The notes: generated by a model not told the origin, from the sequence alone. Shown: positions 23,229 to 32,926, counted from the first letter of the stretch. The stretch: DNA of 42,770 bases from Candidatus Zixiibacteriota bacterium (GCA_030668485.1 DAOUTW010000036.1:1-42770); one strand, 5' to 3'. Made by a program: numbers and translations.

Positions 23229-25643
23229 GTGGCTAAAAGCAAAGCAGCCGACAGCGGCAATATCACTCGCCGTAATCTCCGGTTCGATCTGATTCTGTTT
23301 GCTATTCTCTTTCTCGCGGTTATATCTCTTTTTCACGTATTTGTCTTCTCAGATCAAATGCTTTATAGTTCGGATCAGATTCAAGCGGGTGTCTTTTTCC
23401 GATCTTTCTATGTCGATTTTGTGAGCGAGCATGGCGAAGTTCCAGTCTGGAATCCATATCAATATTGCGGCATACCGTATATCGACGGCTTTCATGGCGA
23501 CACCTTCTATCCGTTTTCCATAATCAAGTTCTTTATGAGCGTGTATCGAGCGCTGGGCTGGAATATGCTGCTCCATGTTTTTCTGGCGGGGATTACGATG
23601 TTCTTCTGCGCACGGGTTTTCAAGCGGTCGCAGATGGCCTCGGTGCTGGCCGCGGTGGCATATATGTTCGCGGCCTATTTCGTGTCGCAGGTTTCACCGG
23701 GGCATGACGGCAAAATGTTCGTAACCTCGCTTTTCCCGCTCACACTGATGTTTATCGAGTTGGGGTTCCGAGGCAGGCCGCTATTGTATTTTTCACTTCT
23801 CGGTCTGACGATCGGGATCATCATTCTAACACCGCATCCGCAGATGGCATATTATTGCCTGTGGGCCTGCGCTTTCTATTTCGTGTTTAAACTGGCGTTT
23901 AAGTATATCGAAAATAAGTCGATTCCGTCGCTGGTGAGGCCGACCAGTTTGTTTGTGCTCGCGGTCGTTATCGGGCTGGCGATATCGGCGATACATTTCT
24001 ATCCCGGTTATAAGTATGTAAAAGAATATTCGCCGCGTGCGGATGAAAAGCGAGGAGAGGAGTGGGCCCGGTCATGGTCGCTCGGCTGGGAGGAGACCGT
24101 CTCGCTGGTGGTGCCGGAGTTCTGCGGCGTGTCAGGCGATCAGGGGAACAGCTACTGGGGCAAAAATGCGTTTAAGGATAATTCCGAGTATGCCGGGGCT
24201 GTGCCGCTTCTGATGGCGCTGGTTGCGATTATCATGATCCGTTCGCGGAAAACATGGTTTTTCGGAGGGCTGGCGCTGTTCGCTGTCATATACGGTCTGG
24301 CGGGGAATACGCCGTTTTTCTATCTGTTTTACCATATCATACCGAATGTCAAATCGACACGAGCCTGGTCGATGATAATGTTTTTGTTTTCATTTTCGAT
24401 TTCCCTGCTGGCTGCGTTCGGACTGGATTTTATTATCGAACAAAGCCGCAAACTGAAGGGGCAGCAGCGGCGGGCTTTGAATATATCACTGTTTGCCTTG
24501 CCGGGGGCGGTATTCCTGGGAGCACTGTTTTTCGCGGCGGCGCCGGAAGCGGCGATCGGGTTGTACAAAAGTATCTTTTACAGCACAATGGATAACCAGA
24601 AAAACATGATCCTGAATCAACATCTGGGTACTATTACCTCCGGATTTTGGATCACTTCGCTGTTTCTCATTGCCGCCTCGGTGTCGGCGTGGTTGTATAG
24701 CCGGAAGAAGGCGGCCCTGGTTATTTTGTGGGTGATAATCGCGGTGGCCTTTGTCGATGCCTATCGGTTTGATAATCAATTTATCCGGACATACAATCAG
24801 GCTTCGACTTTTTCGCCGACGCCGATTTCAGATTTCTTCAAGAAGGCGCCTGGTAAATTCCGGGTGCTTGATATGACTGGGCCGTATTTGCCGACTAATT
24901 ATCTGCCGATGTTCGGCATTGAAGAGATGACCTCTTATCATGGCAACCAGCCGCGCTGGTATCACAAGCTGCTGGGCGGGACGGCGATGACTAATCTGGG
25001 CCGACCGAACCTGATTGATATGACCAACACCCGTTATTTTCTGGTGTCACCGGTATCGCCGATAAGTGGCGATAAACTGTCAGCGGCCGGTTTCCCAGAG
25101 GTGGCGCGATGGCAGAATTTGCAGGTGTTTGAAAATCGGGCGGCAAATGATCGGGCGATTATGATTCATGACTGGATGATCGATTCGGACGAGGATAAGA
25201 TCGATCAGATGATCCTGATGCCGTCGTTCGATCCGAAAAAGCAGGTCGGATTGTTTCAGGACCCCGGTATCGTGGCGGTTACCGACAGCGGTCTGATAGC
25301 GGGCGATGAGGTGACGATTGAAAAGTATGAGAATGACTATGTGTCTATAATGACCAATTCTCAGGCCGACGGGATTCTGGTGCTGGCCGATAACTGGTTC
25401 CCGGACTGGAAGGGATTCCTCGATGGGGAAGAGGTGGAAGTGATGCGCGCCAATGGAGCTTTTCGCGGTGTGGTGGTTCCGGCAGGTGAGCATGAAGTGG
25501 AATTTAAATATATCTCATCATCACAAAAAACCGGGAGGATGTTGACGCTGGCAGGGTTGCTGGCAGTCGGGTTAGGGATCGCAGGCTCGGTAATTTCGCG
25601 GCGTAGAGAAAGCAACATTGAATTGGAAGAACAAGATGACTGA
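23229..25643 (+). CDS. YfhO-type large membrane protein (GT-C-like)
   Basis: This 804-residue protein has around a dozen membrane helices and a C-terminal extracytoplasmic part. DQIQAGVFFRSFYVDFVSEHGEVPVWNPYQYCGIPYIDGFHGDTFYP near the N-terminus, then FMSVYRALGWNMLLHVFLAG, resemble YfhO and GT-C enzymes; YfhO-like proteins use a lipid-linked sugar donor outside the membrane. The late segment ADNWFPDWKGFLDGEEVEVMRANGAFRGVVVPAGEHEVEFKY is typical of the C-terminal domain. The start is GTG 23229 with GGAG about 8 nt upstream. It ends within the next gene's start region. Confidence 0.87.
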   Translation: MAKSKAADSGNITRRNLRFDLILFAILFLAVISLFHVFVFSDQMLYSSDQIQAGVFFRSFYVDFVSEHGEVPVWNPYQYCGIPYIDGFHGDTFYPFSIIKFFMSVYRALGWNMLLHVFLAGITMFFCARVFKRSQMASVLAAVAYMFAAYFVSQVSPGHDGKMFVTSLFPLTLMFIELGFRGRPLLYFSLLGLTIGIIILTPHPQMAYYCLWACAFYFVFKLAFKYIENKSIPSLVRPTSLFVLAVVIGLAISAIHFYPGYKYVKEYSPRADEKRGEEWARSWSLGWEETVSLVVPEFCGVSGDQGNSYWGKNAFKDNSEYAGAVPLLMALVAIIMIRSRKTWFFGGLALFAVIYGLAGNTPFFYLFYHIIPNVKSTRAWSMIMFLFSFSISLLAAFGLDFIIEQSRKLKGQQRRALNISLFALPGAVFLGALFFAAAPEAAIGLYKSIFYSTMDNQKNMILNQHLGTITSGFWITSLFLIAASVSAWLYSRKKAALVILWVIIAVAFVDAYRFDNQFIRTYNQASTFSPTPISDFFKKAPGKFRVLDMTGPYLPTNYLPMFGIEEMTSYHGNQPRWYHKLLGGTAMTNLGRPNLIDMTNTRYFLVSPVSPISGDKLSAAGFPEVARWQNLQVFENRAANDRAIMIHDWMIDSDEDKIDQMILMPSFDPKKQVGLFQDPGIVAVTDSGLIAGDEVTIEKYENDYVSIMTNSQADGILVLADNWFPDWKGFLDGEEVEVMRANGAFRGVVVPAGEHEVEFKYISSSQKTGRMLTLAGLLAVGLGIAGSVISRRRESNIELEEQDD

Positions 25644-26364
25644 ACAAGACAAGAGGGCGTTGATTATATTTCCGACGTACGATGAGAAGGAAAATATAGA
25701 GAATATCACGGCGGCGGCGCTGGCTCAGGACCCGATTATTGAGGCGCTTATCGTCGATGACAATTCCCCTGACGGGACCGGTGATATAGCCGACCGTCTG
25801 GCCTCGGAAAATCCTCGCATGCATGTTTTACATCGTACCGGGAAGGCGGGATTGGGAACGGCGTATATCCATGGATTCAAATGGGCCATTGAGCGTAAGT
25901 ATGATTATATCTTTGAGATGGACGCCGATTTTTCTCATAAGCCGGAATACCTGCCCGATTTCCTTGTGGCGATCAGGGATAACGACCTGGTGCTGGGATC
26001 GCGCTATATTTCCGGCGTTAATGTCGTGAACTGGCCAATGTCGCGCCTGCTGCTGTCTTATTTTGCCAATGTCTATTCCCGTCTGGTAACCGGACTGCCG
26101 GTTCGCGATGCCACCGGCGGTTTCAAATGTTTTCGACGCGAGGTGTTGGAGGCGATTGACCTCGACGCCGTAATATCAAACGGATACACATTTCAGATTG
26201 AGATGTCGATGCGGGCCTGGGTACGCAAGTTTCGGATCAAGGAAATCCCGATTATATTTACCGACCGCGAACAGGGCACTTCCAAAATGTCAAAAAAGAT
26301 CGTCCGTGAGGCGATCTGGATGGTCTGGTGGCTGCGCCTGGCGGCCCTCAGAGGGAAGTTGTAG
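25636..26364 (+). CDS. polyprenol-phosphate mannosyltransferase-like GT2 (DPM1/Ppm1 type)
   Basis: This 242-residue enzyme has ALIIFPTYDEKENIENI, LIVDDNSPDGTGDIA, GKAGLGTAYIHGFKWA and FEMDADFSHKPEYLP with the D-A-D metal site, then LGSRYISG and DATGGFKCFRREVLE. These are the markers of polyprenyl-monophosphomannose synthases. It lacks the C-terminal membrane helices of the first GT2. The ATG at 25636 has GGAAGA upstream and overlaps the YfhO gene by 8 nt. It would make the lipid-linked donor for a GT-C enzyme such as the upstream YfhO-type protein. Confidence 0.92.
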   Translation: MTEQDKRALIIFPTYDEKENIENITAAALAQDPIIEALIVDDNSPDGTGDIADRLASENPRMHVLHRTGKAGLGTAYIHGFKWAIERKYDYIFEMDADFSHKPEYLPDFLVAIRDNDLVLGSRYISGVNVVNWPMSRLLLSYFANVYSRLVTGLPVRDATGGFKCFRREVLEAIDLDAVISNGYTFQIEMSMRAWVRKFRIKEIPIIFTDREQGTSKMSKKIVREAIWMVWWLRLAALRGKL

Positions 26365-26384
26365 CAGAAACGGTGAGAGATTTT

Positions 26385-27242
26385 TTGAACCGGCAACCTC
26401 AAGTTTCCATAATCATCGTCAATCATCGATCGGAGAAGGTACTGCCTGACTGTCTTCAGGCAATTGCCGCCGGCGATTATGACTTTGCGGTTGAAATTAT
26501 TATTATAAATAATCCGCCGATAGAAACGGATCAGGCAATAGAAATCCCCGGTAAGCTGACTATCAAACAAATTGATACTACCTCAAGAGTTGGTTTTGGT
26601 GCGGCCAGCAATCTTGGGGTTTCGCATGCGGAGGGGGAATTTATTCTATTATTGAACCCCGATGTTATTTTAGATTCTTCAGCGATACGAGAATTATATA
26701 CGGCCCTGACCGAGAAGGCGGGGATGGATATCGCGGTAGGACGCCTCATCGGTCCCGATGGACAGTTTCAGGCCTCATGCCGACGATTCCCGACGCTGAG
26801 TAATCTATTTCTCTCCCGCGGTTCACTGTTGCATCGACTTTTTCATACCGGAGACCGCAGCTATACCCTTCCCGATTATACCGAGGTGACCAAAGTCGAG
26901 GCGGCGGCGGCGGCAATGATGATGATGCCGCGGGCAATTTTCGACAAGCTCAATGGGTTTGACGAATCATTTTTCTTGTATATGGAAGATACCGACCTAT
27001 GTTATCGGGTGGCGCAAAAGCGGTTCAATATCGGATATGTGCCGCAGGCCGGGGGGAAACATTACTGGGGTTTTTCTACCGGGCATTACCGTTTCCGACG
27101 GATAATTTGGCATCACCGTTCGCTCTGGAGATATTTTGTCAAACATCACCGATCACTTCCGGTCCTGATTTGTCTCGGTCCGCTGCTTTTGGTTAACTGT
27201 TTCTTGTCTTTAGTTGCCGAATTGGTTACCTTGCGGAAGTGA
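26385..27242 (+). CDS. GT2 family glycosyltransferase, rhamnosyltransferase-like
   Basis: This is a 285-residue enzyme. It has VSIIIVNHRSEKVLPDCLQAI, GFGAASNLGVSHAEGEFILLLNPDV with the acidic site N-P-D, and FDKLNGFDESFFLYMEDTDLCYRV, which is the GT2 rhamnosyl/N-acetylglucosaminyl type. A C-terminal hydrophobic segment (LPVLICLGPLLLVNCFLSLVAEL) may anchor it. The start is placed at TTG 26385 with GGTGAG 7 nt upstream; GTG 26373 is an alternative that adds four residues. The stop overlaps the GTG of the next gene. Confidence 0.88.
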   Translation: MNRQPQVSIIIVNHRSEKVLPDCLQAIAAGDYDFAVEIIIINNPPIETDQAIEIPGKLTIKQIDTTSRVGFGAASNLGVSHAEGEFILLLNPDVILDSSAIRELYTALTEKAGMDIAVGRLIGPDGQFQASCRRFPTLSNLFLSRGSLLHRLFHTGDRSYTLPDYTEVTKVEAAAAAMMMMPRAIFDKLNGFDESFFLYMEDTDLCYRVAQKRFNIGYVPQAGGKHYWGFSTGHYRFRRIIWHHRSLWRYFVKHHRSLPVLICLGPLLLVNCFLSLVAELVTLRK

Positions 27243-28303
27243 ACTGGGCCGATTATTTCATAATTTTTGCCGGGGGCGGAGTTGTAACCGGAATACTGAT
27301 ACCGGTCATCTGCCGTTTCGGCTTTCGACAGGGTATCTTGGATTTACCGGGAGCCCATAAACGGCATCGCTTTCCCACTCCCAATCTTGGCGGTATCGCG
27401 ATATTCCTCGGTTTCTGGGCGGCCATTTTCTTCGCCTATCAGCGCTATCCGGCTCTGTCGGGCGAGTTGGGCCAATTTCTTTATTATGTTATAGCGGGTG
27501 GCATAATAATGTTTTTGATCGGCCTGATCGACGATCTCAGCGGTTTATCGGCGCCGGTAAAACTGATGTCCCAGATTATCACCGGATTGATATTATACGC
27601 CGGCGGCCTGCAGATCACAATCCTGTTCATCCCGATGGTGGGACCGATCAACCTGGGTTATCTGTCCCTGCCGATTACGCTGATCTGGCTGGTCGGAGTC
27701 ACCAACAGTATTAATCTGATCGACGGTCTGGACGGATTGGCGGCCGGAGTTTCGGCGATTGCTGCGCTGGCTCTTCTCTTTGTCGGTTTGGCGTTTAACC
27801 TTTTGACTGTCATTGTCTTCTCCGGGGCTATTATAGGTGTCTGCCTGGTCTTTCTTTATTTCAATCATTACCCGGCGAAGATTTTTATGGGGGACAGCGG
27901 ATCGCTGTTTCTCGGTTATCTATTTGCCGTTATTTCGATGATATTCCCGATCAAATCGTATACCACGGCGGCTGTATTCATTCCGCTGTTGGCGTTGGGA
28001 GTACCGATTTTGGAGACCGTGGTCGCCTTCGTTCGGCGGACCGCCACCGGGCAAAAATTCTATAAGGCTGACAACCGCCACCTGTTTCATTATCTGGCAT
28101 ATTTCGGCCTTTCCAAATCGCAAGTGGTCTGGTCATTTTATTTACTGTCGGCCGTTTTTGCCGTCTTTTCGGGGGCGATGCTTATTGTCAACAAGCGGGT
28201 AGTAATAACGATTTTGGCCGTTTTTATGGTTGTAATTCTCGGGATTTTGTATAGATTTATGCTCGCGTATAGAAGAAGAAACAGGGAAGACGAAAAGATA
28301 TGA
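27239..28303 (+). CDS. wecA: undecaprenyl-phosphate GlcNAc-1-phosphate transferase-like (WecA/MraY family)
   Basis: This 354-residue membrane enzyme of the polyprenyl-phosphate N-acetylhexosamine-1-phosphate transferase family has about ten helices. Motifs are HRFPTPNLGGIAIFLG, LIGLIDDLSGLS with the catalytic aspartates, NLIDGLDGLAAG, MGDSGSLFLGY and the late KADNRHLFH. It starts the lipid-linked glycan on undecaprenyl phosphate. The start GTG 27239 overlaps the preceding stop (GTGA). WecA and MraY are hard to separate by eye; the glycan neighbours favour WecA. Confidence 0.9.
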   Translation: MNWADYFIIFAGGGVVTGILIPVICRFGFRQGILDLPGAHKRHRFPTPNLGGIAIFLGFWAAIFFAYQRYPALSGELGQFLYYVIAGGIIMFLIGLIDDLSGLSAPVKLMSQIITGLILYAGGLQITILFIPMVGPINLGYLSLPITLIWLVGVTNSINLIDGLDGLAAGVSAIAALALLFVGLAFNLLTVIVFSGAIIGVCLVFLYFNHYPAKIFMGDSGSLFLGYLFAVISMIFPIKSYTTAAVFIPLLALGVPILETVVAFVRRTATGQKFYKADNRHLFHYLAYFGLSKSQVVWSFYLLSAVFAVFSGAMLIVNKRVVITILAVFMVVILGILYRFMLAYRRRNREDEKI

Positions 28304-29259
28304 TTGAAGGCCCGTACCTGGAGTTTGAAAAGCCGATCCTGGAACTCCGGAAAAAGATTTCTGATATGAAGGAGTTCAGCCGGGTCGAGAATATCGAGAT
28401 GGTGAGCGAGATCAAATCGCTGGAAGGCAAGTTGATGAAGATGCAGGATAGTATCTTTGTCAATCTTAGCCGCTGGCAACGGGTTCAATTGGCGCGCCAT
28501 CCCAAACGTCCGTACACTCTCGATTATATTAATTTAATGACGACCGATTTTGTCGAGCTTCATGGTGACCGTTGTTTCGCCGACGATAAAGCGATGGTCG
28601 GAGGGTTCGCGCGGCTGGATAATCGGCCGGTATTGATTTTGGGACAGCAAAAAGGGCGTAACACCAAAGACAAATTGTTTCGCAATTTCGGAATGGCCAA
28701 TCCCGATGGCTACCGCAAGGCGCTTCGTTTGATGCAAATGGCGGCCAAATTCGGACGGGCGATTATTATCCTGATCGATACGCCAGGGGCATATCCGGGA
28801 ATCGGCGCCGAGGAGCGGGGACAGGCAGAGTCGATCGCCAGAAATCTGCGGGAGATGACCAATCTTGACGTCCCGATTATAATCACCATCATCGGCGAAG
28901 GTGCCTCAGGCGGTGCCCTGGGAATTGGACTGGGCGATCGCGTTTTCATGACGGAAAACTCATGGTATTCCGTAATATCTCCTGAGGGCTGTGCGGCTAT
29001 CCTTTGGCGCGATGCTTCCAAAGCTCCCGAGGCAGCCGAGGCGCTCAAGCTGACCGCAGTTGATGTCCAGGGCTTGGGATTGATAGATGGGATTATTCCT
29101 GAACCGAAGGGGGGAGCCCATAATGATCCCAAGATGGCAGCGGAAAAAATAAAAGAGTGGATCATAAAAGCCCTCAGTGAACTCGATAAGCTTTCTTCAG
29201 AGGAGTTGATTCTCCGGAGGATTGAAAAATACCGCCGGATGGGAGTTTTTCGTGAGTGA
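28300..29259 (+). CDS. accA: acetyl-CoA carboxylase carboxyltransferase subunit alpha
   Basis: This 319-residue crotonase-fold subunit has the N-terminal coil FEKPILELRKKISDMKEFS, then RWQRVQLARHPKRPYTLDYI, GDRCFADDKAMVGGFARL, GQQKGRNTKDKL, NFGMANPDGYRKALRLM, DTPGAYPGIGAEERGQAESIA and GEGASGGALGIGLGDRV. All are typical of AccA, which with AccD transfers CO2 from biotin to acetyl-CoA. ATG 28300 overlaps the stop of the WecA-type gene. It sits at the end of the glycan operon, far from accB and accC. Confidence 0.96.
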   Translation: MIEGPYLEFEKPILELRKKISDMKEFSRVENIEMVSEIKSLEGKLMKMQDSIFVNLSRWQRVQLARHPKRPYTLDYINLMTTDFVELHGDRCFADDKAMVGGFARLDNRPVLILGQQKGRNTKDKLFRNFGMANPDGYRKALRLMQMAAKFGRAIIILIDTPGAYPGIGAEERGQAESIARNLREMTNLDVPIIITIIGEGASGGALGIGLGDRVFMTENSWYSVISPEGCAAILWRDASKAPEAAEALKLTAVDVQGLGLIDGIIPEPKGGAHNDPKMAAEKIKEWIIKALSELDKLSSEELILRRIEKYRRMGVFRE

Positions 29260-29322
29260 GGTGTTAAGGCTTTTGAATAAGTGGAATGGTCGCGCCTCTC
29301 GCAGGGGCGTACCGTGGATTTT

Positions 29323-29331
29323 TGATATAAA
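29323..29331 (+). promoter_or_regulatory. possible extended -10 promoter for ptsN
   Basis: TG-A-TATAAA (29323-29331) is an extended -10 motif 19 nt before the ptsN start; the -35 region is poor. The rest of the 90-nt gap carries an imperfect GC-rich hairpin around 29290-29310. Confidence 0.3.
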
Positions 29332-29349
29332 AGGTTAAATGGTGCTGTT

Positions 29350-29802
29350 ATGAAGCTATCCAAATTCTGTGATGAGAATCTGATTTCCTTCGAGCTGAAG
29401 GCGACGTCGAAGGAAGAGGTAATTGAAGAACTGGTCGAGCTGGCCTCGGGATCTCCTCTGGTTAAAGACCACGATAATCTTCTAAAAGATATTATCCATC
29501 GGGAAAACATGGTCACAACCGGAATCGGTTACGGAGTAGCCTTTCCTCATGCGAAGACCAAGGCGACCAAAGGGATCGTAATTTCCTTTGGCCGGAGCGA
29601 ACAGGGCATTGATTTTGAGGCGATGGATAAGAAACCGGTTCATGTTTTCTTCTTGATAGCGGCTCCGGAAGATGCCATCGGCGCCCATCTCAATGTTATG
29701 GCGCGACTTTCGTATATTATGAAATCGGAAGAAAACCGCCAGAAGCTGATGACGGTCAATTCCCCCGGGGAATTGCTAACGATCCTCGACTCGGTCGAGT
29801 AA
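29350..29802 (+). CDS. ptsN: PTS IIA-like nitrogen-regulatory / fructose-type EIIA protein
   Basis: This 150-residue EIIA type-2 domain has the phosphorylation-site segment GIGYGVAFPHAKT, with H67 as the phosphoacceptor, and HVFFLIAAPEDAIGAHLNVMARLSYIMKSEENRQKLM, typical of PtsN. No sugar-transporting EIIB or EIIC genes are near, so a regulatory role is more likely than transport. A GGTG ribosome site lies 5 nt before the ATG. It precedes mreC by 23 nt. Confidence 0.87.
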   Translation: MKLSKFCDENLISFELKATSKEEVIEELVELASGSPLVKDHDNLLKDIIHRENMVTTGIGYGVAFPHAKTKATKGIVISFGRSEQGIDFEAMDKKPVHVFFLIAAPEDAIGAHLNVMARLSYIMKSEENRQKLMTVNSPGELLTILDSVE

Positions 29803-29825
29803 CCTCAGCCGTAATTCCGGGGATA

Positions 29826-30620
29826 ATGCCAATGGATTGGCGCTCGTCTTGGTTAAAGGAAAAAAAGACGCTTGTTCATACGGTGGTCGTGTTTGTGCTT
29901 TCGTTGGCGGTGCTTCTCTCAGGGGAGCAATTCACGGTCATTACCGGCAATATTACTACCACCCTGTTTTATTATCCATTCCATAAGCTGAAAAGCACCG
30001 TTATACATTTGACCAAGACCGCCGACGACAATGCGGCTCTGAGCGCGTCGGTTGTGGAATTGAGCACCCGGCTCCAGACATACAATGATATACTGGAGGA
30101 AAACCGCCGTCTGAGAGCGTTGCTGGGATTCATACCGCCGGATGAATTTAAAATCGTACCGACAGAAATCATCGGTGTCTCCGGTGCCGGTGTTCCCAAT
30201 ACCGTGCTAATCAACCTGGGAGCCGAAGATTCCCTGATGGCAAATCAGACGGTTATAAATCGCAATGGTGTGGCCGGCCGCGTTGCCAGGGTTATGAATA
30301 ATTATTCGGTGGTGTATCTTTTAACCGAGCCGCGCTGCCGGGTTGCCGCACGAGTCAAGCGCAGCCGTGAACAGGGCATCATCAGATACGGCGTCAGTCA
30401 GGGTATGTATCTTGACAATTGTCCCCGTCAGGGAGATGTCGTCGTTGGCGACACCGTAATTACCTCCGGACTGGGCGGGGTTTTCCCCGAGGGGCTGGTG
30501 ATCGGAGTGGTGAAAAGTGTCGAGGCTCCGGGGAAAAAATTCTTTTATGACATCGCCGTGGATGCTGCCGTTAATTTCAACGGTTTGGATGAATTGTACA
30601 TTCTCACGAGGGGGGAATGA
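29826..30620 (+). CDS. mreC: rod shape-determining protein MreC
   Basis: This 264-residue protein has a short cytoplasmic tail, one membrane helix (about 18-36), a coiled coil (about 58-98, with LSTRLQTYNDILEENRRLRALLGF) and two beta domains. Blocks such as GAGVPNTVLINLGAEDSLMANQTVINRNGVAGRV, RCRVAARVKRSREQGIIRYG and GLGGVFPEGLVIGVV identify MreC, the periplasmic scaffold of the elongasome. The start is ATG 29826, or ATG 29832, which has better spacing to GGGGA. It is followed at once by mreD; no mreB lies upstream here. Confidence 0.93.
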   Translation: MPMDWRSSWLKEKKTLVHTVVVFVLSLAVLLSGEQFTVITGNITTTLFYYPFHKLKSTVIHLTKTADDNAALSASVVELSTRLQTYNDILEENRRLRALLGFIPPDEFKIVPTEIIGVSGAGVPNTVLINLGAEDSLMANQTVINRNGVAGRVARVMNNYSVVYLLTEPRCRVAARVKRSREQGIIRYGVSQGMYLDNCPRQGDVVVGDTVITSGLGGVFPEGLVIGVVKSVEAPGKKFFYDIAVDAAVNFNGLDELYILTRGE

Positions 30621-31114
30621 TGCGTTTCATCCCATACGTTTTGTATCTGCTTCTGATAGCCTTGTACCGTACCAACCTGATCGGACTGTTCTCTATCGGC
30701 GGGATAGAGATCTATCTAACCGCTCTGATTGTCCTCCTGGTGGCTCTCAATAAGGATCACCTGACAACTCTCTGGTTTGCTTTCGCGGCGGGATTGATCT
30801 ATGACGCACCCGATCCCTCATTGCTGGGGGTGCATATGCTCATCCTGGTCACAATCGGTATCGCCGCATCTCAGGCCAAAGAGCAATTGAATCTGGAATC
30901 GGTTCAAAGTCGGCTTATGCTGATCGTGGCGGGATTGTTTGCTTATGCGATTCCATACACACTGATTTATCCCACTTCGGGGATGAGCGAGTTTTTCCGG
31001 CTCTTCATCCGGATGGCAATTCCCAGCGTATTTTATACCGCCGTCGTCGGGTCGCTGTATTTCATGATTCAAACCGGCCGTTTTTCCTATTCACGATTAA
31101 AATCGATTTTCTGA
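30617..31114 (+). CDS. mreD: rod shape-determining protein MreD
   Basis: This 165-residue membrane protein has about five helices and matches MreD in size and position between mreC and PBP2. Landmarks are VLLVALNKDHLTTLWFAFAAGLIYDAPDPSLLGVHML. The start overlaps the mreC stop; the second ATG at 30620 has better spacing from the GGGGGG site and is an alternative. MreD helps assemble the elongasome. Confidence 0.88.
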   Translation: MMRFIPYVLYLLLIALYRTNLIGLFSIGGIEIYLTALIVLLVALNKDHLTTLWFAFAAGLIYDAPDPSLLGVHMLILVTIGIAASQAKEQLNLESVQSRLMLIVAGLFAYAIPYTLIYPTSGMSEFFRLFIRMAIPSVFYTAVVGSLYFMIQTGRFSYSRLKSIF

Positions 31115-31116
31115 TC

Positions 31117-32925
31117 ATGAAAGGCGAGCGTCTCAATATACAGCAGAGGTTTCAGATCGGGATCGTCTTTTGCGCCCTGTTTCTGGCTTTCATGATAGGA
31201 CGCATGTTTTATCTGCAGTCTTTCCGTTACAGTTCTCTTTATGCCCAGTCGGAAAATAATCGCATCCGGATTCAGCCGGTGGTACCCAAGCGGGGACTGG
31301 TGTTTGACCGGAATCATAACATCCTGGTTGACAACCGAGCGTCATACACGCTTTCGGTGGTGCCGGTGGAAGTTTCCAAAAACGAGACGGTCAATAACCT
31401 TTCCCGGCTGCTTGAAACCGACGAAGAAGCTCTGAGGAGCCGTATTCGTAAAAATCTTACCGGCAATTTTCAGCCGGCCCTGATCAAACGGGATATCGGC
31501 TTTGAAAAAGTGGCAATTCTCGAAGAACAAAATGAATCATACCCGGGGGCAGTCTATCGAAAAGACCAGGTGCGAATGTACACTCCCGGGCTCAGTAGCG
31601 AATGTTTTACCGGGTATGTGGGGGAGATATCAGCCGATGAAATGAATAATCTCGATGCCTCTATTTATCGTGCCGGAACTGTAATCGGAAAATCGGGCAT
31701 TGAGAAATATTACGACCGGGAACTTCGCGGGATAGAGGGGACGCAGTATATTGAGATTGCGGCCACCGGTCAGTTGCTGGGTGTTCTTGAGGATCACCAC
31801 GGTACGGTTGCCGAAACAGGAAGCGACCTGGTGCTGACCATCGACATGGATGTCCAGAAGGTGGCTTCCGAATCGTTCGGTGATTTTTGCTGTGGCGCGG
31901 CGGTGGCGATCGACCCCCGCAACGGTGAAGTTCTGGCTCTGGTCTCGAAGCCGTCGAATGATGCTAATATTTTCTCAACCGTCATCCCTGACAGCCTGTG
32001 GCGTTCGATTCTGTCTGATACCACCAATCCCCTGCTGAACCGTCCTTTGGTTGGTCAATATCCCCCCGCTTCGCCATATAAACTGGTAATCGCCGGCGCC
32101 GGACTGGAGTTGGGACTGATCGATCGCAATACTAAATTCTCATCATGTGTCGGTGGGTATCAATTCGGTATTCGTTTTTTCCGATGCTGGGCGCCGGGGG
32201 GACATGGTCGCGTTTCACTGGTTGAGGCAATCGCTCAATCATGCGATGTCTATTTTTATCAGTTGGGGTATAAGCTGGGACTGGAAGAGTTCTACCGTTT
32301 TTCTCGCGCCTGCGGATTTGGCCAGAAAACCGGAATCGATTTGCCTCAGGAATCATCCGGGAATGTTCCCGACAAGGCCTGGTACGACAAAAGAATCGGC
32401 GTAAAGAAATGGACCCTGGCGGTGCTGCTAAATCTGTCAATTGGGCAGGGAGAGATCCTGGCGACACCGCTTCAAATGGCGCAGTTTTATTGTGGTCTGG
32501 CCAATAATGGGCGGGTCTATCGCCCCCATCTGATAAAATCGATGATTGGGTCGGATGGACGAGAAACGGCGCGAGGCGGCGAGATTGCCTTTAATCTGCC
32601 ATTTTCTGAAAAAACAATCGACCTTCTCAATGAAGGCCTGATTCAGGTAATGGAGGGAGAACACGGTACCGGGCGCGGGTCCAGAATCGATGGGGTGGCC
32701 ATGGCGGGCAAGACTGGCACCGCTCAAAATCCGCATGGTGAGAATCATTCCTGGTTTATCGGTTATGCACCGGTGGAGGAACCGGAGATTGTTGTCTGCG
32801 TCATTATCGAGAATGCCGGTCATGGTTCCGATTGGGCGGCGCCGGCGGTGCGAGATATTATCAAAGCCCATCTGCTGGGGCCGCAAATGCCCGATTCTTC
32901 AGTTGTGATAACCGAGGTTGAGTGA
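31117..32925 (+). CDS. mrdA: penicillin-binding protein 2, cell-wall transpeptidase
   Basis: This is a 602-residue class B PBP. One N-terminal membrane helix (about 10-30) is followed by the dimerisation domain (RGLVFDRNHNILVDNRASYTLSVVP, GKSGIEKYYDRELRG) and the transpeptidase domain. Active-site motifs are S-x-x-K as S319-P-Y-K, S-x-N type as S375-C-D, and K-T-G-T beginning K532. The YPPASPYK form replaces the more common YPPGSTFK. It cross-links peptidoglycan with RodA, whose gene follows directly. Only 2 nt separate it from mreD. Confidence 0.95.
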   Translation: MKGERLNIQQRFQIGIVFCALFLAFMIGRMFYLQSFRYSSLYAQSENNRIRIQPVVPKRGLVFDRNHNILVDNRASYTLSVVPVEVSKNETVNNLSRLLETDEEALRSRIRKNLTGNFQPALIKRDIGFEKVAILEEQNESYPGAVYRKDQVRMYTPGLSSECFTGYVGEISADEMNNLDASIYRAGTVIGKSGIEKYYDRELRGIEGTQYIEIAATGQLLGVLEDHHGTVAETGSDLVLTIDMDVQKVASESFGDFCCGAAVAIDPRNGEVLALVSKPSNDANIFSTVIPDSLWRSILSDTTNPLLNRPLVGQYPPASPYKLVIAGAGLELGLIDRNTKFSSCVGGYQFGIRFFRCWAPGGHGRVSLVEAIAQSCDVYFYQLGYKLGLEEFYRFSRACGFGQKTGIDLPQESSGNVPDKAWYDKRIGVKKWTLAVLLNLSIGQGEILATPLQMAQFYCGLANNGRVYRPHLIKSMIGSDGRETARGGEIAFNLPFSEKTIDLLNEGLIQVMEGEHGTGRGSRIDGVAMAGKTGTAQNPHGENHSWFIGYAPVEEPEIVVCVIIENAGHGSDWAAPAVRDIIKAHLLGPQMPDSSVVITEVE

Positions 32926-32926
32926 A

